In this document: positions 1 to 7,299 of the stretch, one piece after another
Numbering within the stretch: position 1 is the stretch's first letter
Layout of the letters: each line of letters opens with the position of its first letter
Assembly: GCA_046530935.1 (NCBI GenBank)
Contig: JBHEQW010000083.1
Span: forward strand, 1 to 13,460
From: Arsenophonus sp046530935
Lineage (GTDB): Bacteria > Pseudomonadota > Gammaproteobacteria > Enterobacterales > Enterobacteriaceae
Direction of reading: 5' to 3'
Length of the DNA stretch: 13,460 nucleotides
Notes under the pieces: generated by a model
The model's input: only the letters and a program-made list of their open reading frames with translations
The model's database searches: none
What the model was told of the DNA's origin: nothing
Program-made: the position numbers and the translations under genes

Positions 1-364
1 TAGCTATAAAAATGTTTTCATCATCTTAAATTTTAATTTTTATGTAATATCGTTTCCATTAAAATTTAATCGATAAATAGAGAGAATATACTCAATGACA
101 TCTAATTTAGACATTAAAGATAATAATAACGATGTAACTGTGTTAAATAATGAAAAAAAGACGGCATATTAGGTTGTAAAGAAGACGATGATATAAATGG
201 TAGTGAATGAGACGATTATATATTAACTAGATGATGATGGAATATATTTAATAGGTGCCAAAAATTAAAGAGTAATCTAATACCTGGCTTTTTAAGCCTG
301 TGGAAACCAATTTTAGTATATAAATAAAAAGAGAGTGCTATGATTGGTAGTGAGTTATTAAAAG
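1..364. other. AT-rich stretch without an intact gene
   Basis: No frame stays open for a useful length. An ATG at 95 starts a short acidic frame (begins MTSNLDIKDNNND) that stops after 25 codons. Acidic codons continue beyond it only with further stops, so it may be a gene remnant, but I do not recognise it. A small hairpin, GGCTT-ttt-AAGCC, lies at 286-298 without a following T tract. The outer end of the IS remnant on the right is not sharply defined and could reach into this stretch. Confidence 0.5.
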
Positions 365-1755
365 ATCTGATGTATATCTGTCAAATTTCGCTCTGCTCTG
401 ATATTTGATGAATCAGTTCTTTATCCTTAAATTGGACGTTATTTACCAGCAGCAGAGTGACAGAAGCTTAAATCTCCTTAACAGGGTTACAGCTTTACTG
501 AGCAGATTGGATCAGCTGAAATACAATTCAAAGAGTTTGATTTTTTTGAACTTATAGTTCTTTCGTGTATCTATAGCTCAGGTTTTCTTGGCCTCTGACT
601 ATAGCAAAAAAGTCAATTTAATTGGATTCGTCGTTCTTATTGATAGCCTAGTGCTCTGACGTGAAGTTGTAGAATGCCAACACTTCTTTTCGATCTTTCT
701 TGAGCTTTTTCATAGAAGCATTGAAAGGATGCTTTGATGAAAACCTTGCAAAAAATATCAATGAGTTTATTAGAGTTATTACGGCTCTTTACTACCCAGA
801 TCTCTTGCAACACCATCTCTCTCAGCTTAGCTTTTACTTTTTGTTGAATGCCTTTTTGTAGTAAAAGCAGTACATTAACTGTTTTATATATTCAACAGCG
901 TTTGTGCCTCGTATCTAAAAATATTTTGCTATTGCATTTCAAAAAGCAATGGCACTGTGTACGAGTATTAAGTCTGGAAGATACGGTTAACCCATGCTGC
1001 TCTTAACATGGTATTAAGAAGTAGACCAAGTTCGCTTCTAACTTTCGATAGGCATCTTTTCTTTATATAGCAATTAGCTCTTTTTATATCAATGGTCAGT
1101 GTGACGCCGATGATGACACTCATACCTAAAAGGCGATTCATCTTGCCTGATAGGACTGTATATATCATTAACCAAGAAATAAACGTAGCGCATATAGTTT
1201 AAATCACTAAGGCACCATTGCTATACCTTTGAAGGCCAAGGCATTCCTATTTTAGTCTGGTTGTAGTAATATTGATGTAGAATAATCTGTTTTTTCACAG
1301 AAAAGCGCTACAAGGAGTTTCATAAAAATTAGCTAATGTGAAAAATGTGATAGCCAGCAATGTATACAGGCATGGCAACAAATCTTCAACGTTTTTTCAG
1401 GATTCAGAGTAAGGTGATAGTAACTAGCTATTGAAGCATATTACGAGTTTATGCTGCGATCCTCCATGATATATTAAGTGATTTTATCTCAACATCGCCA
1501 ATACATGTCTCTATTCTTCGCTATGGTTAAATAATAGTTAAGAATTTTGTCGCAGCATAGCTTATAGGTAAGCCTCAACGGCGGTATCTTATCAGCTATC
1601 TGGAAGCATTATTTATAAGTTTATGCAATGGATCATAGGTAATATCTTGTTTTTTTGATGCCTCTAGGATAAATTTTTCATGGCATATGATGATCTATTT
1701 TTTCTTAAAATCATTTACGAAATCAATCAGTAGATTGGCGCCCCATCTCCGAAAT
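365..1755 (-). mobile_element. Decayed IS256-family insertion sequence (copy A), transposase pseudogene
   Basis: Read on the minus strand, this is a transposase gene of the IS256 (mutator) family broken by many stops and frameshifts. Recognisable blocks, N- to C-terminal: ITYDPLHKLINNAS near 1600-1650; GDVEIK near 1480-1500; a strand block containing MSVIIGVT near 1110; NAIAKYF..VEYIKQ near 880-940; QQKVKAKLREM near 815-850; KDRKEVLAFYNF at 663-698; RTTNPIK at 617-637, matching the family signature RTTNPIES followed by an FATVR-type block; and a C-terminal FQLIQSAQ...NNVQFKD near 430-510. The length fits a nearly full-size element of about 1.4 kb. The gene cannot make a functional enzyme. Its sequence matches the second copy at 11280-12525 in opposite orientation. 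Both ends are estimates, as I could not identify the terminal inverted repeats or target duplication. The family call is firm; the subgroup is inferred from memory of family sequences. Confidence 0.82.
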
Positions 1756-2359
1756 CTAATAAACTAGAAATAAGCATTACTTGTTTAAAAATAAACATTT
1801 AATAGTTTATCTAAGGAGATAATGAATATAGGAAAAAGATATTGTTTTTCACGAATCTTGGATCCGTTTAATATCTTTTAGATAAATAGCTAATTTTAAT
1901 TAAATCTATAGATGACGTATATTTCTACTTTAGATTTTTTGATATTTTTTCTTAAAAAGAAAAAATCTTACTATTTTTATTGTTTCTATTCACTTATGTT
2001 GGTTAATTAAAAAACCAGATAATTTTTTTACTAACGATAGAAGAAAGAGAGGGAGCTCTAACTTTAACATAAACAAGCTAGAAACAGTAGCTAAAGTATG
2101 ATATATATACCTTATAGCAAAAGTAAATCTTCTTTAAAGACAAAGAATTTTAATATTAATTAAAGGTGTTTAAACGAGTGAACACTAATAAAAATAAACT
2201 TTTATTAAATAAGAGCAAATTAATTTAAAATTATTATTTTTTATCTTTTTATATTTGCATTAATGTATTTAACACATAGTATTAGCTAATAACACTTTTT
2301 TCATAATTTGAAGATACTTGAATACAATAAAAAATTTCATTTATTTATTTAGTATTCAT
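1756..2359. other. Gene-free AT-rich spacer
   Basis: No long open frame and no recognisable gene fragment. In enteric relatives glnE and ygiF lie upstream of ygiM, but I could not recognise either here. A 10-bp inverted repeat (AAAAGATATT at 1834-1843 and AATATCTTTT at 1870-1879) surrounds a 26-nt loop. An AAGGAG at 1813-1818 precedes a 19-codon frame starting at 1822, but the spacing of 3 nt is too short and the peptide is unrecognised, so I do not call a gene. Confidence 0.5.
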
Positions 2360-2979
2360 ATGCTTGAACATTTTAATGTGTTGAGTCAAGCGCAAGTAAT
2401 GCTTTATATATAATTCTTATGAATTCTCTACTTTTATTTACCTGGAGGAGATAGCTGATCTTATCAGCAATTATTGCATTGTTTGGCAGCCTAAAAAGTG
2501 GTGATCAAATTCAATTTATTAAGCACCGATCTTAATAATCCAGGCTGATGTTATGTCAAAATTCATGATTAAAAATGGAGGAGTCGCATAGTTTTTAAAA
2601 AATTAGCTCACTAAAACACCAACTATAAAACTATGTATTCTTTTTACTTTAAAAAGACAATCAAGAATTACGTAAAAATTAACTAATATTGATAGTAACT
2701 GTAATAATCAAATCAGTAAAATACAAAGCAAAAGTGGCAGCGAGTGATCAAACTATCGCTAATCTAACAATAGAAAATAAAAAACTGAAAAATAAGTTTA
2801 ATTCGCTTAGAATTAAATATAATTTGCGTAAATAAATTTTGGTAATAATTACTATGAGTTTAGTCTGCAGTGGTTTATGTATGGCGCTAGACATATGATA
2901 TGCAGGTTTAATTTTAAATTTATTATTACCGTGTATTATCATACAACGCAAAAAACGTAATGAACGCTGTATGAATTAA
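2360..2979 (+). pseudogene. ygiM: ygiM (htrG) pseudogene, SH3-domain envelope protein
   Basis: Translated fragments in shifting frames follow the E. coli YgiM protein in order. First come weak traces of the mature N-terminus (about 2400-2455). An SH3-like segment follows (LFGSLKSGDQIQF near 2480-2520, then CYVKIHD..WRSRIVFKKLAH near 2550-2610). The coiled-coil AKVAASDQTIANLTIENKKLKN runs near 2730-2800. After stops and a frameshift come traces of the single membrane segment and the basic C-terminus RKKRNERCMN, ending at the stop codon 2977-2979. YgiM is a periplasm-facing, membrane-anchored SH3 protein encoded directly upstream of cca in enterics, and its position here is the same. The 5' limit is uncertain; ATG 2360 is only a guess. 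At least two frameshifts and several stops make it non-functional. The tail next to cca is the best preserved part. Confidence 0.78.
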
Positions 2980-2985
2980 AGGAAA
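2978..2985 (+). promoter_or_regulatory. cca ribosome binding site overlapping the dead ygiM stop
   Basis: AAAGGAAA begins inside the ygiM stop codon (2977-2979) and lies 4 nt before the cca ATG at 2990. It supports this start over internal ones and suggests that cca was translationally close to ygiM. Confidence 0.6.
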
Positions 2986-2989
2986 TACA

Positions 2990-4222
2990 ATGCAGATTTA
3001 TCTTGTTGGTGGTGCGGTAAGAGATCAACTATTAGGATTGCCTATTTCTGATCGTGACTGGTTAGTGGTCGGAGCTACTCCTGATGATTTAATTAAATTA
3101 GGTTTCCATCAAGTAGGTAAGGATTTTCCAGTTTTTCTCCATCCAAAAACAGGTGAAGAGTATGCTCTGGCCCGTACAGAACGCAAAACTGGTGTAGGCT
3201 ATACCGGGTTTTCTTACTATGCCGAACCTGATGTAACTATAGAAGAGGACCTGTTACGTCGAGATCTGATTATCAACGCCATAGCGCAAACTGAAGATGG
3301 ACAACTGATTGATCCGTTCCATGGTGAACAAGATATAAAAAATCGCTTACTACGCCATGTTTCTGCTTCTTTTTCCGAAGATCCTTTACGAATACTTAGA
3401 GTAGCTCGTTTTGCAGCTAGGTTGACTAAGCAAAAATTTACTATTGCTAATGAAACAGTAATATTGATGAGAAAAATGGCTTATAATCAAGAGCTTAATA
3501 CAATTAGCGTAGAAAGAGTGTGGGGAGAAACAGAAAAAGCACTACAATCAACTTCGCCTGAAATTTATTTTTATGTCTTATATAATTGTGGCGCACTAGC
3601 TATTCTTTTTCCTGAAATTAATCAATTATTTGCTATACCATCCTCAGCGGTAGGATCAGAGCCTGTAACAGATGCTGGAATACACGCGCTTTTAATTTTA
3701 AAAATAGCTGCATCATTAACTGATAATATCGAAACTCGCTTTGCAGCTCTCTGCTGTGGCTTTTGTAAAGCCATTACACCATTTGGACAATCGCCATATA
3801 ATACTAGCAAGGGTATTATGCTAATTGAGGCTATGTGTAATCGATTACGCATTCCTAATAGGATGAAAGAATTGGCTAAATTAGTTGCCCGTTTTCATCA
3901 ACAAATTCACCAAATTAATCAATTAACGCCTGAAAGTGTGATTCATATATTTAATGAATTAGATAGTTGGCGGAAGCCGGAGCGCATTAATCAACTGGTT
4001 ATCGCCTGTGAAGCAGATGCCCGCGCTCGGATAGGACAAGAGAAAATCACTTATCTACAAGCTAAATTTGTTATTAAAGCATTTAAGACAGTACAACAAG
4101 TATCAAGCAAAAATATTATCGAACAAGGGATTAAAGGTATAGCGATCAGGAATGAGCTTAGAAGACAACGTATACAGAGATTAACTGACTGGTGGAAACA
4201 ACAAACTATTTTACCGATTTAA
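2990..4222 (+). CDS. cca: CCA-adding tRNA nucleotidyltransferase with a degenerate HD domain
   Basis: Adds or repairs the 3'-terminal CCA of tRNAs, using CTP and ATP. The protein has 410 residues against about 412 in E. coli and is collinear with it. The class II nucleotidyltransferase core is intact: GGAVRD at 7-12, the metal-binding DRD at 21-23, RRDLIINA at 90-97 and the DPLRILRVARFAAR helix at 131-144. The C-terminal half corresponds to the HD domain that gives E. coli Cca its phosphatase and 2',3'-cyclic phosphodiesterase activity. There the family motif CHDLGK reads CCGFCK (255-260), so the catalytic His and Asp are Cys256 and Gly257. Two further E. coli His segments, the HP before DTGIH and the HHGHG stretch, read EPV..DAGIH (224-232) and a Ser/Tyr/Asn/Lys sequence (268-274). 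CCA addition should remain; the hydrolase is predicted dead. The gene converges on folB with only 6 bp between them; uppP, which separates them in E. coli, is absent. Confidence 0.96.
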   Translation: MQIYLVGGAVRDQLLGLPISDRDWLVVGATPDDLIKLGFHQVGKDFPVFLHPKTGEEYALARTERKTGVGYTGFSYYAEPDVTIEEDLLRRDLIINAIAQTEDGQLIDPFHGEQDIKNRLLRHVSASFSEDPLRILRVARFAARLTKQKFTIANETVILMRKMAYNQELNTISVERVWGETEKALQSTSPEIYFYVLYNCGALAILFPEINQLFAIPSSAVGSEPVTDAGIHALLILKIAASLTDNIETRFAALCCGFCKAITPFGQSPYNTSKGIMLIEAMCNRLRIPNRMKELAKLVARFHQQIHQINQLTPESVIHIFNELDSWRKPERINQLVIACEADARARIGQEKITYLQAKFVIKAFKTVQQVSSKNIIEQGIKGIAIRNELRRQRIQRLTDWWKQQTILPI

Positions 4223-4228
4223 GCTAAC

Positions 4229-4585
4229 TTAAATAGATTTTTCCCGCTCTATAATTACACCAACTTGTTTTGCTTGCGCCACCCCACCTGGTTTACAAAC
4301 TTTAACTCGCACCCAACAGCCATTAAACTGATTTAAAATAATATCAGCAACCTCTTCTGCAACCCGTTCTATCAATGCAAATTTTTGTGTTTTTATGTGT
4401 TTAATTAACACTTGGCTAACATGAGCATAATCTAAACAATATTCTACTTTATCACTTTTAGCTGCGAGTTGATTATCCCATCCCATTTCAATATCAAGTA
4501 ACAGTTTTTGTTGGATAATTTTTTCAAAATCATAAACACCAACAGTTGTGAATACTGATAACTGTTCAATAAATATAATGTCCAT
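4229..4585 (-). CDS. folB: Dihydroneopterin aldolase
   Basis: Cytosolic enzyme of tetrahydrofolate synthesis. It cleaves 7,8-dihydroneopterin to 6-hydroxymethyl-7,8-dihydropterin and glycolaldehyde. The 118 residues align along their whole length with E. coli FolB, which is slightly longer at the C-terminus. Residues usually tied to substrate binding and catalysis are present: Glu21 in VYDFE, Tyr53 in LDYA, Glu73 in LIERVAEEVA and Lys98 in the CKPGG motif. The N-terminus MDIIFIEQLSVFTTVGVYD matches the family start. A GAGAG ribosome binding site lies at about 4594-4598 on the minus strand. It is convergent with cca (6 bp apart) and, with no gene left between it and the plsY pseudogene, has its own 5' region containing a strong dyad at 4648-4673. 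No broken residues were seen, so folate synthesis is probably still carried out. Confidence 0.96.
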   Translation of the reverse strand: MDIIFIEQLSVFTTVGVYDFEKIIQQKLLLDIEMGWDNQLAAKSDKVEYCLDYAHVSQVLIKHIKTQKFALIERVAEEVADIILNQFNGCWVRVKVCKPGGVAQAKQVGVIIEREKSI

Positions 4586-4951
4586 TTATATTTCTCTCAT
4601 TTTTTAATTGCAATACATAATCGCTTTTTAGATAGATGCTTATCTTTATCATTTTGTAAAATGGCAAAATGATCATGCATGTTTTAAGAAAACTTGCTAC
4701 AATAATAGAAAAATAAAAACAATTCTGCTTAGATATTTTATAAAAAATAAAAAGTTAAAAACCAATTCATTAGAACTCAAAAATAAATTTAGTAACCATA
4801 GTTTATTAGCTTTACTAACAACTATACGGTTTACAAAAAAATGTTTTGATATAGCTATATTTTTGAAAAATGGTGCAAATAATACTATTGTATAGTACAC
4901 GCATTATTAATTATGTTAAAATAAAAGGTTTTGTTTATTTAGACTAATGAT
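4586..4951. other. folB upstream region, former divergent promoter region with plsY
   Basis: AT-rich sequence between folB (minus) and the start of the plsY pseudogene (plus). Apart from the dyad at 4648-4673 I see no gene or gene fragment. Promoters for folB should be here, but no -10/-35 pair stands out from the AT-rich background. Confidence 0.5.
4648..4673. repeat. Perfect 9-bp inverted repeat upstream of folB
   Basis: ATCATTTTG (4648-4656) and CAAAATGAT (4665-4673) form a perfect 9-bp dyad around an 8-nt loop. The loop contains AAAATG, so CATTTTgtAAAATG forms an overlapping smaller palindrome. The dyad ends 62 bp upstream of the folB start. It could be an operator, an mRNA hairpin, or the bidirectional remainder of a divergent promoter. 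Neither strand has a clean T tract after it, which argues against a terminator. Confidence 0.45.
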
Positions 4952-5558
4952 ATGAGTGCAATTGCACTTAGCATGATTATCTTTACTATTTGATAGATCT
5001 TTCTGACAAAAGAAAGCTTTGGTTCAGGAGAACCCTGGAGCAAAAAGCGTATTACGGCATCGCTGGCAAAAAAGCCGTTTCTTTAATAGCCGGTTTCATT
5101 TGCGACATGCTAAAAGCAATAATTCCAGTATATGTGTGGACTGTTATTTAAATAACGCACATATTTTATCTTGGATTATTGCAATTTCTTCTTGTTTATT
5201 GCATATAAACTATATTTCTTTTATTTTAAATGCATAAAAGATGTTGCTACTGCTTTTGGTTTTAATTGTTGCTATTGGCTTTGGATTATCTAGCGTTATC
5301 ATATTGCATGTACCACCTGACCACTGACTGTGCTACTCAGTTGGTGTTCATCATTAGGAGCTTGTTGTTACTGCTCTATATAGATCTCTGTTCTATGTTT
5401 GCTAGTTTAAATAGAAATTTACCTTCCAGGTCGCTATGCTTTTATGTTTAATGCTCTTTTGCCATCAAAATAACATTCAGCGTCTATGATGGAGAGTGCA
5501 AAAAACCGTATATTACAAAAAATGAAAAAAAAGGAAAAAACGAATAAAAATTATTTAA
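4952..5558 (+). pseudogene. plsY: plsY (ygiH) pseudogene, glycerol-3-phosphate acyltransferase
   Basis: PlsY is an integral membrane enzyme that transfers acyl groups from acyl-phosphate to glycerol-3-phosphate at the start of phospholipid synthesis. Fragments follow E. coli PlsY in order through several frames. MSAIALSMII lies at the start (4952) and is closed by tandem stops. GSG then continues, after a one-base shift, as NPGAKSVLR (about 5024-5057). After another shift comes IAGKKAVSLIAGFICDMLKAIIPVY (about 5061-5135), then DVATAFG near 5240-5260. Finally FK.KFTFQVAMLLCLMLF.HQNNIQRL (about 5405-5487) leads to a basic tail ending at 5556-5558. Stops and frameshifts occur throughout, so no functional protein is possible. 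Position and orientation (divergent from folB, convergent with tsaD) match the enteric arrangement. Loss is tolerable if plsB or another acyltransferase is kept elsewhere, or if lipids come from the host. Confidence 0.88.
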
Positions 5559-5617
5559 GCCACTAAAAAAATAAAAATGATTAATCACTTATATTAATTT
5601 TTATACTTTAAGTCCAT

Positions 5618-6646
5618 TTATAGACAGTTGGTTTCTAACGGTGACAAATCTGTTAGTGGCCAACGTGCTTTAACAGTGATATCCAGACTATTATTTACGC
5701 CATTTTTTAAACGGATCATCCCAGCCAGCGCTATCATTGCTCCATTATCGGTACAAAATTCATCCCGAGTATAAAAAACCTGGCCGCCAATTTTTGTTAT
5801 CGATTTTGCCATTTGTATCTGTAAAGTACGATTTGCACTTACACCACCAGCCATAACCAAACGCTTAGAACTAGTTTGTTCTAAAGCACGTTTACATTTG
5901 ATCACTAATGTATCCACAACGGCATCTTCAAATGCCCGAGCAATATCAGCATAGGTTTGCTGATCCATGTTATTAATACGAATGGTATTAGCAGTAAAAG
6001 TTTTTAATCCTGAAAAACTAAAATCCAACCCAGGTCGGTCTGTCATAGGGCGAGGAAATATAAAACGGCCAGCCTGTCCATGTTGAGCCATCAATGAGAG
6101 TGCTGGCCCGCCAGGATAATCCAATCCTAATAACTTCGCTGTCTTATCAAAAGCTTCACCTGCAGCATCATCAATTGATTCGCCTAATAACTGATATTGA
6201 CCAATCCTAACTACATTAATTAATTGAGTATGCCCACCAGAGACTAATAATGCCACAAAAGGGAATTCAGGACTGTTTTCTTCCAGCATTGTTGCTAGTA
6301 AATGCCCTTCCATGTGATTGACAGGGATTGCTGGTACTCGCCATGCAAATGCTAATGAACGACCGATTGTTGCTCCAACCAATAAAGCGCCTATCAAACC
6401 AGGACCAGCTGTATAAGCAATAGCATCAATATTATTGCCGATTGAACCTGCTTGTTGTAGTGCTGCTTTAATTAAAGGAATTGTTTTACGAATATGATCT
6501 CGAGAAGCTAATTCAGGCACAACCCCGCCATAATCGGCATGCAATTTTACTTGGCTATATAATTGATTGGCTAATAAACCTAGTTGATCATCATAAATTG
6601 CGATACCGGTTTCATCACAAGATGTCTCTATACCTAAAACACGCAT
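5618..6646 (-). CDS. tsaD: tRNA N6-threonylcarbamoyladenosine (t6A37) transferase catalytic subunit
   Basis: Transfers the threonylcarbamoyl group from threonylcarbamoyl-AMP to A37 of tRNAs that read ANN codons, working with TsaB and TsaE in bacteria. The 342 residues align end to end with E. coli TsaD (337); the difference is mostly a short C-terminal extension. Seen directly: the ASKHA-fold start LGIETSCDETG (4-14); the HMEGH metal site with His111 and His115; SGGHTQ at 136-141; GESIDDAAGEAFDKTAKLLGL (155-175); MAGGVSANR near 265-273; and Asp300 in CTDNGAM as the third metal ligand. The start is supported by AAGGTGG at 6657-6663, 10 nt from the ATG. The gene is divergent from rpsU, as in E. 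coli. No defect is visible. Its product should modify the tRNA-Ile2 encoded at the right of the window, which has A at position 37. Confidence 0.97.
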   Translation of the reverse strand: MRVLGIETSCDETGIAIYDDQLGLLANQLYSQVKLHADYGGVVPELASRDHIRKTIPLIKAALQQAGSIGNNIDAIAYTAGPGLIGALLVGATIGRSLAFAWRVPAIPVNHMEGHLLATMLEENSPEFPFVALLVSGGHTQLINVVRIGQYQLLGESIDDAAGEAFDKTAKLLGLDYPGGPALSLMAQHGQAGRFIFPRPMTDRPGLDFSFSGLKTFTANTIRINNMDQQTYADIARAFEDAVVDTLVIKCKRALEQTSSKRLVMAGGVSANRTLQIQMAKSITKIGGQVFYTRDEFCTDNGAMIALAGMIRLKNGVNNSLDITVKARWPLTDLSPLETNCL

Positions 6647-6979
6647 ATATTACACACCACCTTCACTAATAACGCAAGTTATTTATCATTTATGATAAGA
6701 ATGCAACTTCTCATCAAATAAATAACTGTATATCTGGCTTAGATTAGTTATTATTAATATTATATATAATATAATCTATTATAATTAAATATTATAATAT
6801 AAAATTTATAGTATTATTTTCATTAAAATATTGGATTGGATAAATTTATGCATCCCGTTTTTATACAACACTTTACAAAACTTTATATATTGAAGTAATG
6901 GTTTAAAACTTTTTAAAGATAGCTGGTTATGATATTGCTATCGAAGCAAAAACCGATTTTTTTTTGAGGTGAAAGATAT
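6647..6979. promoter_or_regulatory. Divergent tsaD / rpsU promoter region
   Basis: Gene-free intergenic region holding the 5' signals of both tsaD and the rpsU-dnaG-rpoD operon. It is extremely AT-rich in the middle (about 6740-6830). The best -10 candidate for rpsU is TATGAT at 6928-6933; the hexamer 17 bp upstream is poor, so this is tentative. The rpsU ribosome binding site GAGGT is at 6966-6970, 9 nt before the ATG. Confidence 0.4.
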
Positions 6980-7195
6980 ATGCCGGTAATTAAAGTACGT
7001 GAAAACGAGCCATTTGAAGTAGCAGTACGTCGTTTTAAGCGTTCTTGCGAAAAAGCAGGAATACTAGCTGAAGTGCGCCGTCGTGAGTTCTATGAGAAAC
7101 CAACAACTGTACGTAAACGTGAAAAAGCATCAGCAGTAAAGCGACACGCTAAAAAATTGATTCGCGAGAACGCACGTCGTACTCGTTTATACTAA
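6980..7195 (+). CDS. rpsU: 30S ribosomal protein S21
   Basis: Small basic protein of the 30S subunit that supports initiation on natural mRNAs. All 71 residues are present, the usual enteric length. The sequence begins MPVIKVRENEPFEVAVRRF and ends ENARRTRLY, nearly identical to E. coli S21. The Lys/Arg-rich helices (residues 12-66) and the aromatic FYEKPTT segment are intact. ATG 6980 is supported by GAGGT at 6966-6970. It is the first gene of the macromolecular synthesis operon rpsU-dnaG-rpoD, which links translation, replication priming and transcription. The 104-bp gap to dnaG is where enterics place an attenuating terminator that lowers DnaG relative to S21. Confidence 0.98.
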   Translation: MPVIKVRENEPFEVAVRRFKRSCEKAGILAEVRRREFYEKPTTVRKREKASAVKRHAKKLIRENARRTRLY

Positions 7196-7218
7196 TTATG
7201 TAGTTCAACAATCTAAAC

Positions 7219-7256
7219 AATTCTATAGCAGTCAATAGAATAAGGCCTTGTTTTTT
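7219..7256 (+). terminator. Possible internal attenuator between rpsU and dnaG
   Basis: ATTCTAT (7220-7226) and ATAGAAT (7235-7241) form a 7-bp stem with an 8-nt loop. It is followed by the palindrome AAGGCCTT and a run of six T (7251-7256). The T run is not directly after the long stem, so efficiency is doubtful. The position matches the known E. coli intra-operon terminator, which is why I list it. Confidence 0.35.
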
Positions 7257-7299
7257 AACATGAAAGAAGGTTTGTTATAATTCATTTAATGAAGAGTTT

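Noticed and set aside
968..1168. 66-codon open frame on the minus strand as a separate gene
   Set aside because: It is an internal piece of the IS256-family transposase wreck (block around VIIGVT), not an independent gene.
1813..1881. 19-codon ORF after AAGGAG at 1822
   Set aside because: The Shine-Dalgarno sequence is only 3 nt from the ATG, the peptide is unrecognised, and the region shows no other sign of coding.
2748..2951. 67-codon open frame on the minus strand
   Set aside because: Lies antisense to the ygiM pseudogene, whose coiled-coil and tail are recognisable on the plus strand.
5019..5451. Two short plus-strand open frames (5019-5237 and 5266-5451) as hypothetical genes
   Set aside because: Both are frame-shifted readings of the plsY pseudogene; the first starts with the NPGAKSVLR piece of PlsY.
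6726..6741. LexA box upstream of rpsU (CTGTATAT...)
   Set aside because: Only the left half of CTGT-N8-ACAG matches; the right half reads CTTA. A decayed site is possible but cannot be told from chance.
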